Assembly (NCBI RefSeq): GCF_020782235.1
Contig: NZ_JAJGNO010000014.1
Location: forward strand, 1 to 64,000
From: Sphingobium naphthae
Lineage (GTDB): Bacteria > Pseudomonadota > Alphaproteobacteria > Sphingomonadales > Sphingomonadaceae
DNA length: 64,000 nucleotides
Reading direction: 5' to 3'
Part shown: piece after piece, positions 44,690 to 53,137 of the stretch
Numbering within the stretch: position 1 is the first letter of the stretch
Layout of the letters: each line of letters begins with the position of its first letter
Position numbers and translations under genes: made by a program
The notes under the pieces: model-generated
The model's database searches: none
Told to the model about the DNA's origin: nothing
What the model saw: only the letters and a program-made list of their open reading frames with translations

Positions 44690-45586
44690 ATGGCGACGAG
44701 CGCCGAAGACATACTGACATTGCGCACCAACCTGGCCGAATATCCGGTGACGAAGGCAATCCGCGACGGGCGGGTCACTTCCGACATCGTCAAGCTGGAC
44801 TGTTGCGGGCCCGAGCCGGCGCAAAACGGGTTCAAGGACATGGTCCGCCGGAACATGTATGATGCGGGCGAACTGGCGATCGTCACCTATTTGCAGGCCA
44901 AATGCTACGGCAAGCCATATGTGCTGCTGCCCGCGCCCGTTTCGGGCCGGTTCCAGCATCATTGCGCAGGCTACAACCGCGAGCTCGGCCATCTCGATCC
45001 CAAGGACATCGAAGGTCGCCAGGTGGGCGTACGCACCTATGCGCAGACGACGGGCCTGTGGGTGCGCGGCATCCTGCAACATGAATATGGCGTCGATCTC
45101 GACAAGGTCACCTGGATGACCGTGGGGGAAGGCCATTTGGAGGAATATAGCGATCCCGCCAATTGCATCCGGCTGCCCAAGGGCTCCGATATCGGGCAGA
45201 TGATGCTGGACGGGGAACTGGCTGCCACGCTCCAAGGCGTCGACCTGCCCAAGGACCCGCGCGTCGAACGATTGATCCCCGACCCCTTCGATGCCGCCAA
45301 GGACTGGTTCGCGCGCGAGGGCGTGGTGCCGATCAACCATATCTTCGTCGTGCACGAGGACATATCGAAGAACCGTCCCGATGTGGTGCGCGAAATCTAC
45401 CGCATGATCGGCGAGAGCCGTGCGTTGACGCAAGGCGGCGTGCCCGATCCGTTCCCGCCCATGGGGCTGGAAGCCAATCGCAAGGGGCTGCAGCTCGCGA
45501 TCGACTGGGCTTTCGAGCAGAATATCATCCCGCGCAAGCTAAGCGTCGATGAGCTGTTCGACGACGTTACGGGAACTCTCGGATAA
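44690..45586 (+). CDS. Pht5-like (4,5-dihydroxyphthalate decarboxylase family) protein, copy 2
   Basis: 298 residues, related to the protein at 36874 but clearly diverged and about 30 residues shorter. Shared blocks: LAEYPVTKAIRDGRV at the start, GRQVGVRTYAQTTGLWVRGIL, and the C-terminal ANRKGLQLAIDWAFEQNIIPRKLSVDELF, which parallels ANRATIEALEKTAFDQGLTPRRMSMDELF of copy 1. No signal peptide. The SD GGGGTAGAGG precedes the ATG. It is the last gene before a strong terminator, so the catabolic operon begins and ends with members of this family. Confidence 0.75.
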   Translation: MATSAEDILTLRTNLAEYPVTKAIRDGRVTSDIVKLDCCGPEPAQNGFKDMVRRNMYDAGELAIVTYLQAKCYGKPYVLLPAPVSGRFQHHCAGYNRELGHLDPKDIEGRQVGVRTYAQTTGLWVRGILQHEYGVDLDKVTWMTVGEGHLEEYSDPANCIRLPKGSDIGQMMLDGELAATLQGVDLPKDPRVERLIPDPFDAAKDWFAREGVVPINHIFVVHEDISKNRPDVVREIYRMIGESRALTQGGVPDPFPPMGLEANRKGLQLAIDWAFEQNIIPRKLSVDELFDDVTGTLG

Positions 45587-45599
45587 CATAGGCGAAACG

Positions 45600-45636
45600 A
45601 GGCGGCGGGAATTGATAGACTCCCGCCGCCTTTCTT
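45600..45636 (+). terminator. rho-independent terminator of the catabolic operon
   Basis: AGGCGGCGGGA (45600-45610) pairs perfectly with TCCCGCCGCCT (45621-45631) around a ten-base loop, followed by a T-rich stretch. It lies just after the second Pht5-like gene. Confidence 0.88.
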
Positions 45637-45726
45637 ATAAGCGCGGACCCAGCTTCTCTTCTACCTAGCGTGCACAATCCGATAACAATGGGTTGAATAA
45701 TCAGCGCACCATGGGGAGGACACATC

Positions 45727-48027
45727 ATGCGCCGCTGCAACTTTTCAATACCCGCCCTGCTCGGCGGGATTTCTATCGCCGCGCTTGCCGCTTCGCCCGC
45801 CTTCGCCCAGCCCGTGGAGCCGCCCGCGGCCGCCCAGGAAGGCGTTTCCGACATCATCGTCACCGCCCAGAAGCGCAGCGAAAATGCGCAGAATGTCGCG
45901 GTTGCGATCACCGCGCTCAGCACGGAAGATATCGCCGCATCCGGCGTGACCAGCACGGAGGATTTGCGGGCAGCCGTGCCTTCGCTCAACGTCACGACGG
46001 CAGCAGGCGGCTTTGGCCTGCCGCGCATTCGCGGCGTCGGCGCCACCGGCCAGGGCGCCGGGATCGAGAACCCGGTCGCGGTCTATGTCGACGGCGTCTA
46101 TTACGGCTCCGCCATCGGGGCGCTGCAGTCGCTGTTCGATGTCGAGCAGGTCGCGGTTCTGAAAGGGCCGCAGGGCACGCTCTTTGGCCGTAACGCGACC
46201 GGCGGTCTCATCCAGATCACCACGCGCAAGCCCAGCTATGACTATACTGCCTCCGCCCGCTTCGGCTACGGCAATTATGATACGGCGAGCGCCGCCGCCT
46301 ATGTTTCGGGCGGCCTGGCCCCTACCCTCGCCTTCAGCCTGTCGGGTCAGTATGAGAATCGCGGCGACGGCTATGGCCAGAATGTCTTCACGGGCAACGA
46401 CATCCAGACCGATCGCACCTATTCGCTGCGCGCCAAATTGCTCTGGGAGCCGGGCGACACCACCTCCATCGTCCTGTCCGGCGACTATTTCGGCCGGGAA
46501 GCGGCCGATCCGGCGTTCGTCACCTTCAGCCGCAACAGCGCCGGCCAATATGTGCCCGACGTCATAAAGTCTCTGGGCGGCGACCCGCAGCGCGACATCT
46601 ATGCCGATTTCGATCCCACGTTGCGCGGCCGGCAGAAGGGCGTCAGCCTATCGATCGACCAGGAATTGGGCGGCGTGAACCTGCGGAGCATCACCGCCTA
46701 CCGCAAGACCGAGTTGCGCACCTATTTCGATCCCGACGGGACGGTGGCGCCGCGCCTGCGCATCGACAACAATAATCGCGACAAGCAGTTCACGCAGGAG
46801 ATCGACCTGATTTCCGACAATGCCGGGCCATTCAACTGGGTTATCGGCGGCTTTTACATGAAGAGCAGCGCTGGCCAATATCCTGGTCGCACCACCGGCC
46901 TGACGACCTTCGGCGACAACGGCTATTCGGACGACTATACCGACATCGGTCTTGAATCGATTGCCGGCTTTGCCGACGGCACCTACGAACTGGGCGAAAA
47001 CACCAAGATCACGGCTGGCATTCGCTACACCTATGACAAGCGCGATATCGATGCGACCCGCATCACCTATAACGGCAACACGGACGTCACCACCACAACC
47101 ACCTACGGCCCTGAGAAGCGCAGCTTCGACAAGCTGACGTGGCGCTTGTCGATCGACCATCGCTTTTCGCCCGAGTTGATGGCCTATGCGAGCTACAATC
47201 GCGGCTTCCGCAGCGGGACGTTCGTGCCGCAGATCGCGACGCCCTTCAACGTGCTGGAACCCGAGGTCGTCGATGCCTATGAACTGGGTATCAAGACCGA
47301 TCTGTTCGATCGCAAGGTGCGGCTGAACGTCGCGGGCTATTATTACGACCAGTCGGCGGTGCAGGTGATCCAGGTCATCGCGGGCGTGAACAACGTCTAC
47401 AACGCCCGGCAGGGTGCGCGCATCTACGGCATCGATGCCGACATGACCTGGCAGGTAAGCGACAATCTGCGCCTCTTCGGCGGCTTCAACTGGACCGACG
47501 CGCGCTACAGGGATTTCACCGACGCGATCATTTCCATCCCCTATCCTGTCGCGGCCGGTTTTTCGCCGTCCGACTATAGTTATGTCGACAGCCAGACCGG
47601 ACAGACGGTCGCGAATACCGCCTGTTTGGGTACATTCGGCGCTCCGACGGCGCAGCTGGGCGGCAATTGCCTGCTGCGCGGCGATGCGTCGGGCAATCGG
47701 CTGCAGAATACGCCCGAAATCACCTTCAGCCTTGGCGGCAGCCTGGACATCCCGACCAGCGCGGGCATCTTCACCCTGGCGGGCAATTATTACTATAATG
47801 ATGGCTTCGTCGCGACCGCGGACGAACGCGTCACGCAGCCAAGCTACAACACGGTCGACGCGTCGATCACCTGGAAGGAGCCCGGCGAGAAATTCTATGT
47901 TCGCTTGTGGGGCAAGAATTTGACCGACGCCTTCTATCGCAGCCAGATCAGCGCCACCAACAGCGGTGACAATGGCTATGCAGGCGCGCCCCGCACCTAT
48001 GGCGTGACGTTCGGCTTCGACTACTGA
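45727..48027 (+). CDS. TonB-dependent receptor, probable aromatic-compound uptake
   Basis: 766 residues with a signal peptide (cleavage after AFAQ). TonB box DIIVTAQKR, plug with LPRIRGVGATGQGAG, VYVDGVYYG, DVEQVAVLKGPQGTLFGRNATGGLIQITTRKP, and a long barrel ending YGVTFGFDY. This is the large receptor subtype common in sphingomonads, several of which take up lignin-derived aromatics (family knowledge). It stands between two strong terminators, so it is its own transcription unit. Placement behind the catabolic operon suggests it brings the substrate across the outer membrane. Confidence 0.92.
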   Translation: MRRCNFSIPALLGGISIAALAASPAFAQPVEPPAAAQEGVSDIIVTAQKRSENAQNVAVAITALSTEDIAASGVTSTEDLRAAVPSLNVTTAAGGFGLPRIRGVGATGQGAGIENPVAVYVDGVYYGSAIGALQSLFDVEQVAVLKGPQGTLFGRNATGGLIQITTRKPSYDYTASARFGYGNYDTASAAAYVSGGLAPTLAFSLSGQYENRGDGYGQNVFTGNDIQTDRTYSLRAKLLWEPGDTTSIVLSGDYFGREAADPAFVTFSRNSAGQYVPDVIKSLGGDPQRDIYADFDPTLRGRQKGVSLSIDQELGGVNLRSITAYRKTELRTYFDPDGTVAPRLRIDNNNRDKQFTQEIDLISDNAGPFNWVIGGFYMKSSAGQYPGRTTGLTTFGDNGYSDDYTDIGLESIAGFADGTYELGENTKITAGIRYTYDKRDIDATRITYNGNTDVTTTTTYGPEKRSFDKLTWRLSIDHRFSPELMAYASYNRGFRSGTFVPQIATPFNVLEPEVVDAYELGIKTDLFDRKVRLNVAGYYYDQSAVQVIQVIAGVNNVYNARQGARIYGIDADMTWQVSDNLRLFGGFNWTDARYRDFTDAIISIPYPVAAGFSPSDYSYVDSQTGQTVANTACLGTFGAPTAQLGGNCLLRGDASGNRLQNTPEITFSLGGSLDIPTSAGIFTLAGNYYYNDGFVATADERVTQPSYNTVDASITWKEPGEKFYVRLWGKNLTDAFYRSQISATNSGDNGYAGAPRTYGVTFGFDY

Positions 48028-48056
48028 CCCGGCGGCGTGTGACGCCCCTTTTCGCG

Positions 48057-48091
48057 AAACGCCCGCCATCGCCCATGATGGCGGGCGTTTT
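48057..48091 (+). terminator. rho-independent terminator after the TonB receptor gene
   Basis: AAACGCCCGCCATC (48057-48070) pairs with GATGGCGGGCGTTT (48077-48090), a 14-bp perfect stem with a six-base loop, followed by T. Located 30 bases after the receptor stop codon. Confidence 0.9.
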
Positions 48092-48254
48092 GCCGTTCCA
48101 GCGCCGGCAAATCTATCGTCGCAGGCGCAACTTCAATTGTTCAGTGCCGAACGATCGCCCGACCAAAGGCAAAGAACAGGCGATTACCAGCGTCATCATC
48201 AGCGGCAGCGGTCAAGCAAATGCCGACCAGCAGATCGCATTCAGGAGAGCAACC

Positions 48255-49127
48255 ATGACCCAACCCTCATCTGCGCAGATCGGCTCACCGGAACAACGAT
48301 CGCCTAGCGCAGCCGCAGTCTGGGGCATCATGCTGCTTCTGAGCTTGGGCGTGCTGATCGCCTATGCCGATCGCGCCAGCATATCCGCGGCGATCGCCAA
48401 CCAGCAGTTCATCGATCATTTCGGCATGTCCGATGTCGAGCGCGGTATCGTGGGTTCGGCATTTTTCTGGTCCTATGCGCTGGCGCAGATTCCGATGGGG
48501 TGGGTGGTCGACCGCTATGGCGTAAAGTTGCCCTATGCGCTGTGCTTTGCACTATGGTGCTGCGCCACGGCGGGTGCCGGGATCATGACCGCCTTCAGCG
48601 GATTGGTGATCATGCGGCTCATCGTCGGCGCTACAGAGGCGGTGGTGATGCCCGCCAGCTATCGCTGGATCCGCCACAATGTCCCGGAGCGCCACACCGG
48701 CGCTGCGATCGGCCTGTTTGCGATGGGAAACAAGATCGGGACGGCCCTGGGCGCGCCGCTGGCTGCTTGGCTGATCATTCTTTACGACTGGCGCGCCATG
48801 TTCGTGATCACCGGCTTGCTGGGCCTGGTCCGGCTGGCGCCATGGACATTGTGCGTGCGCAACGACTTTCCCAAAAAGGCGGACATGGCGGCGGTGATGC
48901 GGCGGGCAGCCACGGTGCCGTTCCGCAACATCATCACGTCCCCTGTCGTATGGGGCGGGATGATCGTGAATTTCTGCTACGGCTATTTCACCTTCTACTG
49001 CATGACCTGGATGCCGGCCTATCTGGTGGAGAGCAGGGGGCTGTCGCTCACGCAATCGGGCCTCTATACCTTCTTCAGCTTCGCGGGCATCGCCGTCGTC
49101 GCCATCATTTCCGGTTACCAGCTATGA
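48255..49127 (+). pseudogene. truncated MFS transporter (ACS type), C-terminal third lost
   Basis: 290 codons from the ATG at 48255 (AGGAGAG upstream) match the transporter at 39851 nearly end to end up to FSFAGIAVVAIISG, then break into YQL and a stop. The full-length paralogue has 429 residues, so about the last 115 residues, four or five helices, are missing. Homology ends abruptly at about 49110 and the following 150 bases show no transporter sequence. The product is unlikely to transport. It probably arose by a deletion or a rearrangement that joined foreign DNA at this point. Confidence 0.85.
48959..49027 (+). repeat. 69-base segment identical to 40564-40632
   Basis: Second copy of the exact 69-base block shared by the two MFS genes, about 85 bases before the point where the truncated gene loses homology. 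Confidence 0.9.
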
Positions 49128-49287
49128 AGCGACCGCGACCACAGCGAAGAAAGGTTGTGCCGAACAGGGCTATCTGACCGGTGTCCGAGACATGATGTCC
49201 GAAATAGCGGAATAGCAGCCGCATCCATTGTGGAAAAAGGAGGCCTTGGATCGCTCCCGGCCTCCTCTTTCCCTTCATGCCCCCGCT

Positions 49288-51156
49288 TTAGCTGGGATCG
49301 CTGAGATACAGCGGCATGGAATCTTCCCATTTGCTGTCGGTCAGCAGCCGCTTGTTCGAGCCGTCGGCGTTCATCACGTAGATTTGGCCATATTGCTGGA
49401 AGGTCTGATCGTAGAGCGCGGCCTCGTCACGGAAGCCGTGCTGCGATCCGCTCCACATGATCCGGCCGTCAGGCGACCAGACGGCATGGCCGTCGCTGGA
49501 CGGATGGGTGGTTGCGCGGAACAGGCCGCTGCCATCAGGCTTGATCGTGTAGATATCGAAATTGCCGTCGTCGCGCTTGCGCGTGAAGACGATCCGCTTG
49601 CCATCGGGCGACCAGCCGGGAAGATTGTCCAGGCCCTGCGTCAGAACGCGGATCTTGCGCGTGTCGAGATTGAGGATGCGCAGCCCCTTTTCCGTCTCGC
49701 CCCAGACGCGGAACACCAGTTCCTTGCCATCGGCCGAATAGCTGGGGAAACCCGAATGGAGGCTGCCGTCGGTGAGTTGTTCGGCGCCGGTGCCGTCGCG
49801 GCGGACGCGCCAGAGCGCGGCCGTCATCTTGCTGCGTTCGTTGAACCAGTAGCCGAGGCCGAAGGCGATCCATTCGCCATCGGGCGACCAGCAGGGCTGG
49901 AAGGCCCCGGCCAGACCCATTTGCACCTTTTTTTCGTCCAGCCCCCGGCCGGAGGATTCGAAGACTTTTCGCTTTTCGGAGCCGTCCGGCCGCATGATCC
50001 AGACCGAGCTATTGCCCAGCTGCTTTTCGGTAAAGACGACCCAGCCGTCGCGCGACAGCAGCGGGAAGACGTCGACATGCTGATAGTCATAGTCCGTGTC
50101 CCAGCTGAAAAGCGGCTTGTAGAGCGGGCGCACGGGTTTGAAAGCGACCTTTTCATAGATCACCGACTTGCCATCCGGGGTCCAGTTGGGCGCGCGGATG
50201 AAAGCCTGGCGAAGCGCCGGGCGATCGGAGGTATAGGCCAGCCCTTCATTAGGGCCATATTTGACAAGATAGCCAATCTCGCTGTTGCTGAGAAATTGCG
50301 GATGCAGCTTGAGATCGACACCCGTCGTGTGTTCGACCCGATCGCCGCCGTTCACATCGACGGAGACAATCTGCGAGGGAGCCTTGCCGACATAGTTGGG
50401 ACGACGCGCACCCCACGTCGCTTCGACCGTCATTTCATAGAAGACGATTCGCTTGCCATCCGGCGACCATTTGGGCGAGCCGAGACAATAGCCCGGCTTG
50501 GAGGCCACTTTGCGGAATCCGGTTCCGTCAGGGCGGATAACGTAGATGGACAATTCCTGCGTATGTTCCCAGCCATGTCCCTTGTCATGTCCGGTCCAGC
50601 GCGTGTTGCGATCACTGGAAAAGGCGAGCCATTGTCCATCAGGCGACCAGGCCGGGCGGAAATAGCAGTCCGGATAGAGGTCTTCGCCATGAATGTCGCC
50701 AATGCCGGTCAACTGGAGGGTTCGACCGGTGAACAGATCCTGCAGCCAGATGTTGGCGCGATAGCCGTTCCGGGTGGACACAAAGGCGAGCGTCCGGCCG
50801 TCGGGCGACAGCACAGCGGCGTCATCCATGCTGTCGGTCGTGATGACAGGCGCAATACCCGTGCCGTCGGCCCGTGCGCGGAAGATATCGGACTGGCCGT
50901 CCCCGCGACGTTCGGACGTAAAGATCAGCCACTGTCCGTCGGGCGACAGAGTGCCATTATATTCGTAATCCGTGTCGACGAGCAGCTTGCGTTCATTGCT
51001 GCCGTCCAGATTGGCCATCATCAGTTGAGAGATGGAAGGCGCGATGCGGTTCATCAGCATCACACCCTTTCGCCCCAACGGCACATCCGTTGCACGCGCA
51101 GCGCCGGCGGCCAGCGCCCCCAAGGACAGTCCCATGAAATTTCTACGGTTCATCAC
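49288..51156 (-). CDS. TolB-like WD40/beta-propeller protein, Tat-exported
   Basis: 622 residues with a twin-arginine-type leader (NRRNFMGLSLGALAAGAARA) and a propeller made of many TolB/PD40 repeats of the form WSPDGKRIVF, LSPDGQWLIF and WSPDGEWIAF, each followed by I-x-T/V-I-x-x-DGSG. No peptidase domain (no Ser-Asp-His triad of S9 enzymes) follows the propeller. Probably a periplasmic binding or scaffold protein. It lies 57 bases downstream of the second ThDP enzyme and may share its promoter. Its link to the catabolic genes is unknown. Confidence 0.8.
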   Translation of the reverse strand: MMNRRNFMGLSLGALAAGAARATDVPLGRKGVMLMNRIAPSISQLMMANLDGSNERKLLVDTDYEYNGTLSPDGQWLIFTSERRGDGQSDIFRARADGTGIAPVITTDSMDDAAVLSPDGRTLAFVSTRNGYRANIWLQDLFTGRTLQLTGIGDIHGEDLYPDCYFRPAWSPDGQWLAFSSDRNTRWTGHDKGHGWEHTQELSIYVIRPDGTGFRKVASKPGYCLGSPKWSPDGKRIVFYEMTVEATWGARRPNYVGKAPSQIVSVDVNGGDRVEHTTGVDLKLHPQFLSNSEIGYLVKYGPNEGLAYTSDRPALRQAFIRAPNWTPDGKSVIYEKVAFKPVRPLYKPLFSWDTDYDYQHVDVFPLLSRDGWVVFTEKQLGNSSVWIMRPDGSEKRKVFESSGRGLDEKKVQMGLAGAFQPCWSPDGEWIAFGLGYWFNERSKMTAALWRVRRDGTGAEQLTDGSLHSGFPSYSADGKELVFRVWGETEKGLRILNLDTRKIRVLTQGLDNLPGWSPDGKRIVFTRKRDDGNFDIYTIKPDGSGLFRATTHPSSDGHAVWSPDGRIMWSGSQHGFRDEAALYDQTFQQYGQIYVMNADGSNKRLLTDSKWEDSMPLYLSDPS

Positions 51157-51213
51157 CCTACTCCGATAATATGCTCTGTTGATCGGGACCGCTTCTGCTG
51201 GCGATCGCCCTCG

Positions 51214-52956
51214 TTATCCCATCCATTTGCTCACCGGCACCGCCGACTCTTCCAGCGGCTGGGCGATGACGTCGATCAGCGTGGGACCATCATGAGCGAT
51301 CGCCTTGCGCATGATGGAGTCAAGCGCTTCAGGATCATCGACGGTCCAGGCCTTCACGCCATACGCCTCCGCTATGCGTGCATGGTCGGTGCGCGTGAAA
51401 TCGACCGAGAAATACCGCCCGCCATAGCCCTCCTTCTGACTTGCCTTTATCCATCCGAAGGACGCATTGGAAAAAACGATCATGGTGATGGGCAAACCCT
51501 GGCGCACGATCGTTTCCAGCTCACCCACCGCAAAGCCGAAACTGCCATCGCCCATCACCGCCACCACCTTGCGCTCGGGCGCGCCGAACTGCGCACCGAC
51601 CGATGCTGGCAATGCAAATCCCAGGGCGCCATGAGCGCGATTGGTGATGAAGCGGCGCCCGCTCCCATTGAACTGAAAATAACCTGAAAAATAGGGGCAC
51701 GGCGTGCCGGGATCCGCAACGATGATGGCATCGGAAGGCAGAGCCGCCTGCAGCGCGGCCAGAACGCGCTCCGGGCGAATGGGCCTCTCGCTGGATCGAG
51801 CCAGGCGATCGAAAGCGGCACGCTTTTGGGCCCTCAGGGATGCGACCCGCTCCGCGGCGCCATTGTGGCGTCGTGCACCCGCAAGGCGCTTCTCTATCTC
51901 GATCCGCAGCGCCGACAGGCACAGCAGCGCGTCGCCGACGACGCCAGCCTCCACGCGATAATTGCCTGAGACAACCATGGGATCAATGTCGATGTGGACG
52001 ATCGGCGTGGTGCGGGATGGCACGCTTCCATGCTCCGTCGTCGTGGAGCCCGCGCGGCAACCGACGAAGATCACGCAGTCCGCCGCCGCAATGACCGCGC
52101 GTGTTTCGTCCGTACCGCCGTTGGCGCCGACCACGCCGACCGCCAAGGGATGATCGTCAGCTATGGCGCCATGACCGCTCACCGTCGAAGCGACCGGTGC
52201 GTCGAGCAGTTCAGCCAATTCCGCGAGCAGGTTGCAGGCGCCCGCAAGGATGACGCCCCCGCCACAGATAAAGGCCGGTCGCTTGGCGGCGAGGATGACA
52301 TCGGCTGCGGCAGCAATCAGTTCGCTGTCCGGGCCCGTGCGATAAGCGGGGAAGGTCGTATGGCGCGGATCCGCCCAGATGTCGGCTGTCGAAAGATGCT
52401 GCTTTTGCAGATCATAGGGCAAGCCGATATGCGCGGCGCCCGGCCGCCCCGTCGTCGCCGCGCGGAAAGCGGTGCGGAAGATGTGCGGGATCTGGCTGAC
52501 ATGGTCGACCACGCTATTCCACTTGGTCAGCGGCGCGAACAAGGCGCGCTGGTCGAGTTCGGTCAAGGGATAGCGACCCCGTGCCGTTACCGAGATGTCG
52601 GAGGTGATGGATAGCAAGGCGACGGAGGATTCATTGGCTTCGATGACGCCCGGCAGGATGTAGGTCGCCCCTCCCCCGCTTGGTCCTTCGCAGACCCCTA
52701 CCCTACCCGTGACGCGCGCATAGGCATCCGCCATATAGGCCGCGCTGCGCTCGTCGCGCGTGAGAACATGGTCGATGCCATGATCCAACCGCGCCAGCGC
52801 GTCGTAGAATGGCAGGCTGGTGTCGCCGCATAGGCCGAATATATGGCGCACGCCATGCGCCTGCAGCATCCGAACGACCGCCTTTGCGCCCGTAAGGTCC
52901 GCAGACTGGCCATCGGGGAAAGCCAGTGCATCCGAGGGGAGATCGTCAGGGATCAT
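51214..52956 (-). CDS. ThDP-dependent enzyme, acetolactate-synthase large-subunit-like
   Basis: 580 residues with N-terminal pyrimidine-binding domain (HIFGLCGDTSLPFYDAL, catalytic Glu in LTRDERSAAYMADAYAR), central Rossmann domain (RPAFICGGGVILAG, VGCRAGSTTTEHG) and C-terminal PP domain (VMGDGSFGFAVGELET with NASFGWIK). It differs from the ThDP enzyme at 43121 throughout, so they are not recent duplicates. No regulatory subunit gene is present, and it is probably catabolic (glyoxylate carboligase- or 2-oxo acid decarboxylase-like) rather than for branched amino acids. I start at ATG 52956 (MIPDDLPS). Confidence 0.88.
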   Translation of the reverse strand: MIPDDLPSDALAFPDGQSADLTGAKAVVRMLQAHGVRHIFGLCGDTSLPFYDALARLDHGIDHVLTRDERSAAYMADAYARVTGRVGVCEGPSGGGATYILPGVIEANESSVALLSITSDISVTARGRYPLTELDQRALFAPLTKWNSVVDHVSQIPHIFRTAFRAATTGRPGAAHIGLPYDLQKQHLSTADIWADPRHTTFPAYRTGPDSELIAAAADVILAAKRPAFICGGGVILAGACNLLAELAELLDAPVASTVSGHGAIADDHPLAVGVVGANGGTDETRAVIAAADCVIFVGCRAGSTTTEHGSVPSRTTPIVHIDIDPMVVSGNYRVEAGVVGDALLCLSALRIEIEKRLAGARRHNGAAERVASLRAQKRAAFDRLARSSERPIRPERVLAALQAALPSDAIIVADPGTPCPYFSGYFQFNGSGRRFITNRAHGALGFALPASVGAQFGAPERKVVAVMGDGSFGFAVGELETIVRQGLPITMIVFSNASFGWIKASQKEGYGGRYFSVDFTRTDHARIAEAYGVKAWTVDDPEALDSIMRKAIAHDGPTLIDVIAQPLEESAVPVSKWMG

Positions 52957-53105
52957 GCAGACAGCATTAAGGATCAAAAGCCCGGCTCCCTTATCGAAAA
53001 GCGAGCAAAGGCGATTGATGGGGCAGTTTGAACGTCTGGCCGGCCCAACCCGGAACAAGAGACTACACTTGCTGAAGGTGCTTTATCGTTGACTATTTCA
53101 TGCTA

Positions 53106-53118
53106 TAGAATTGTTCTA
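53106..53118. promoter_or_regulatory. small palindrome before the plasmid HTH gene
   Basis: TAGAATTGTTCTA is a perfect 5-3-5 palindrome within an AT-rich stretch, 20 bases before the start at 53138. It lies in the divergent gap between the ThDP enzyme and the HTH protein and could be an operator. No -35/-10 pair was assigned. Confidence 0.3.
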
Positions 53119-53137
53119 GATTGATATTATCGGATCG

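Noticed and set aside
49110-49287. Insertion-sequence remnant at the transporter break
   Set aside because: No transposase fragment, terminal inverted repeat or target duplication could be seen in the 150 bases after the break.
49228-51687. Long open frame opposite the TolB-like and ThDP genes
   Set aside because: The opposite strand encodes clear propeller repeats and a Tat leader; this frame is its shadow.
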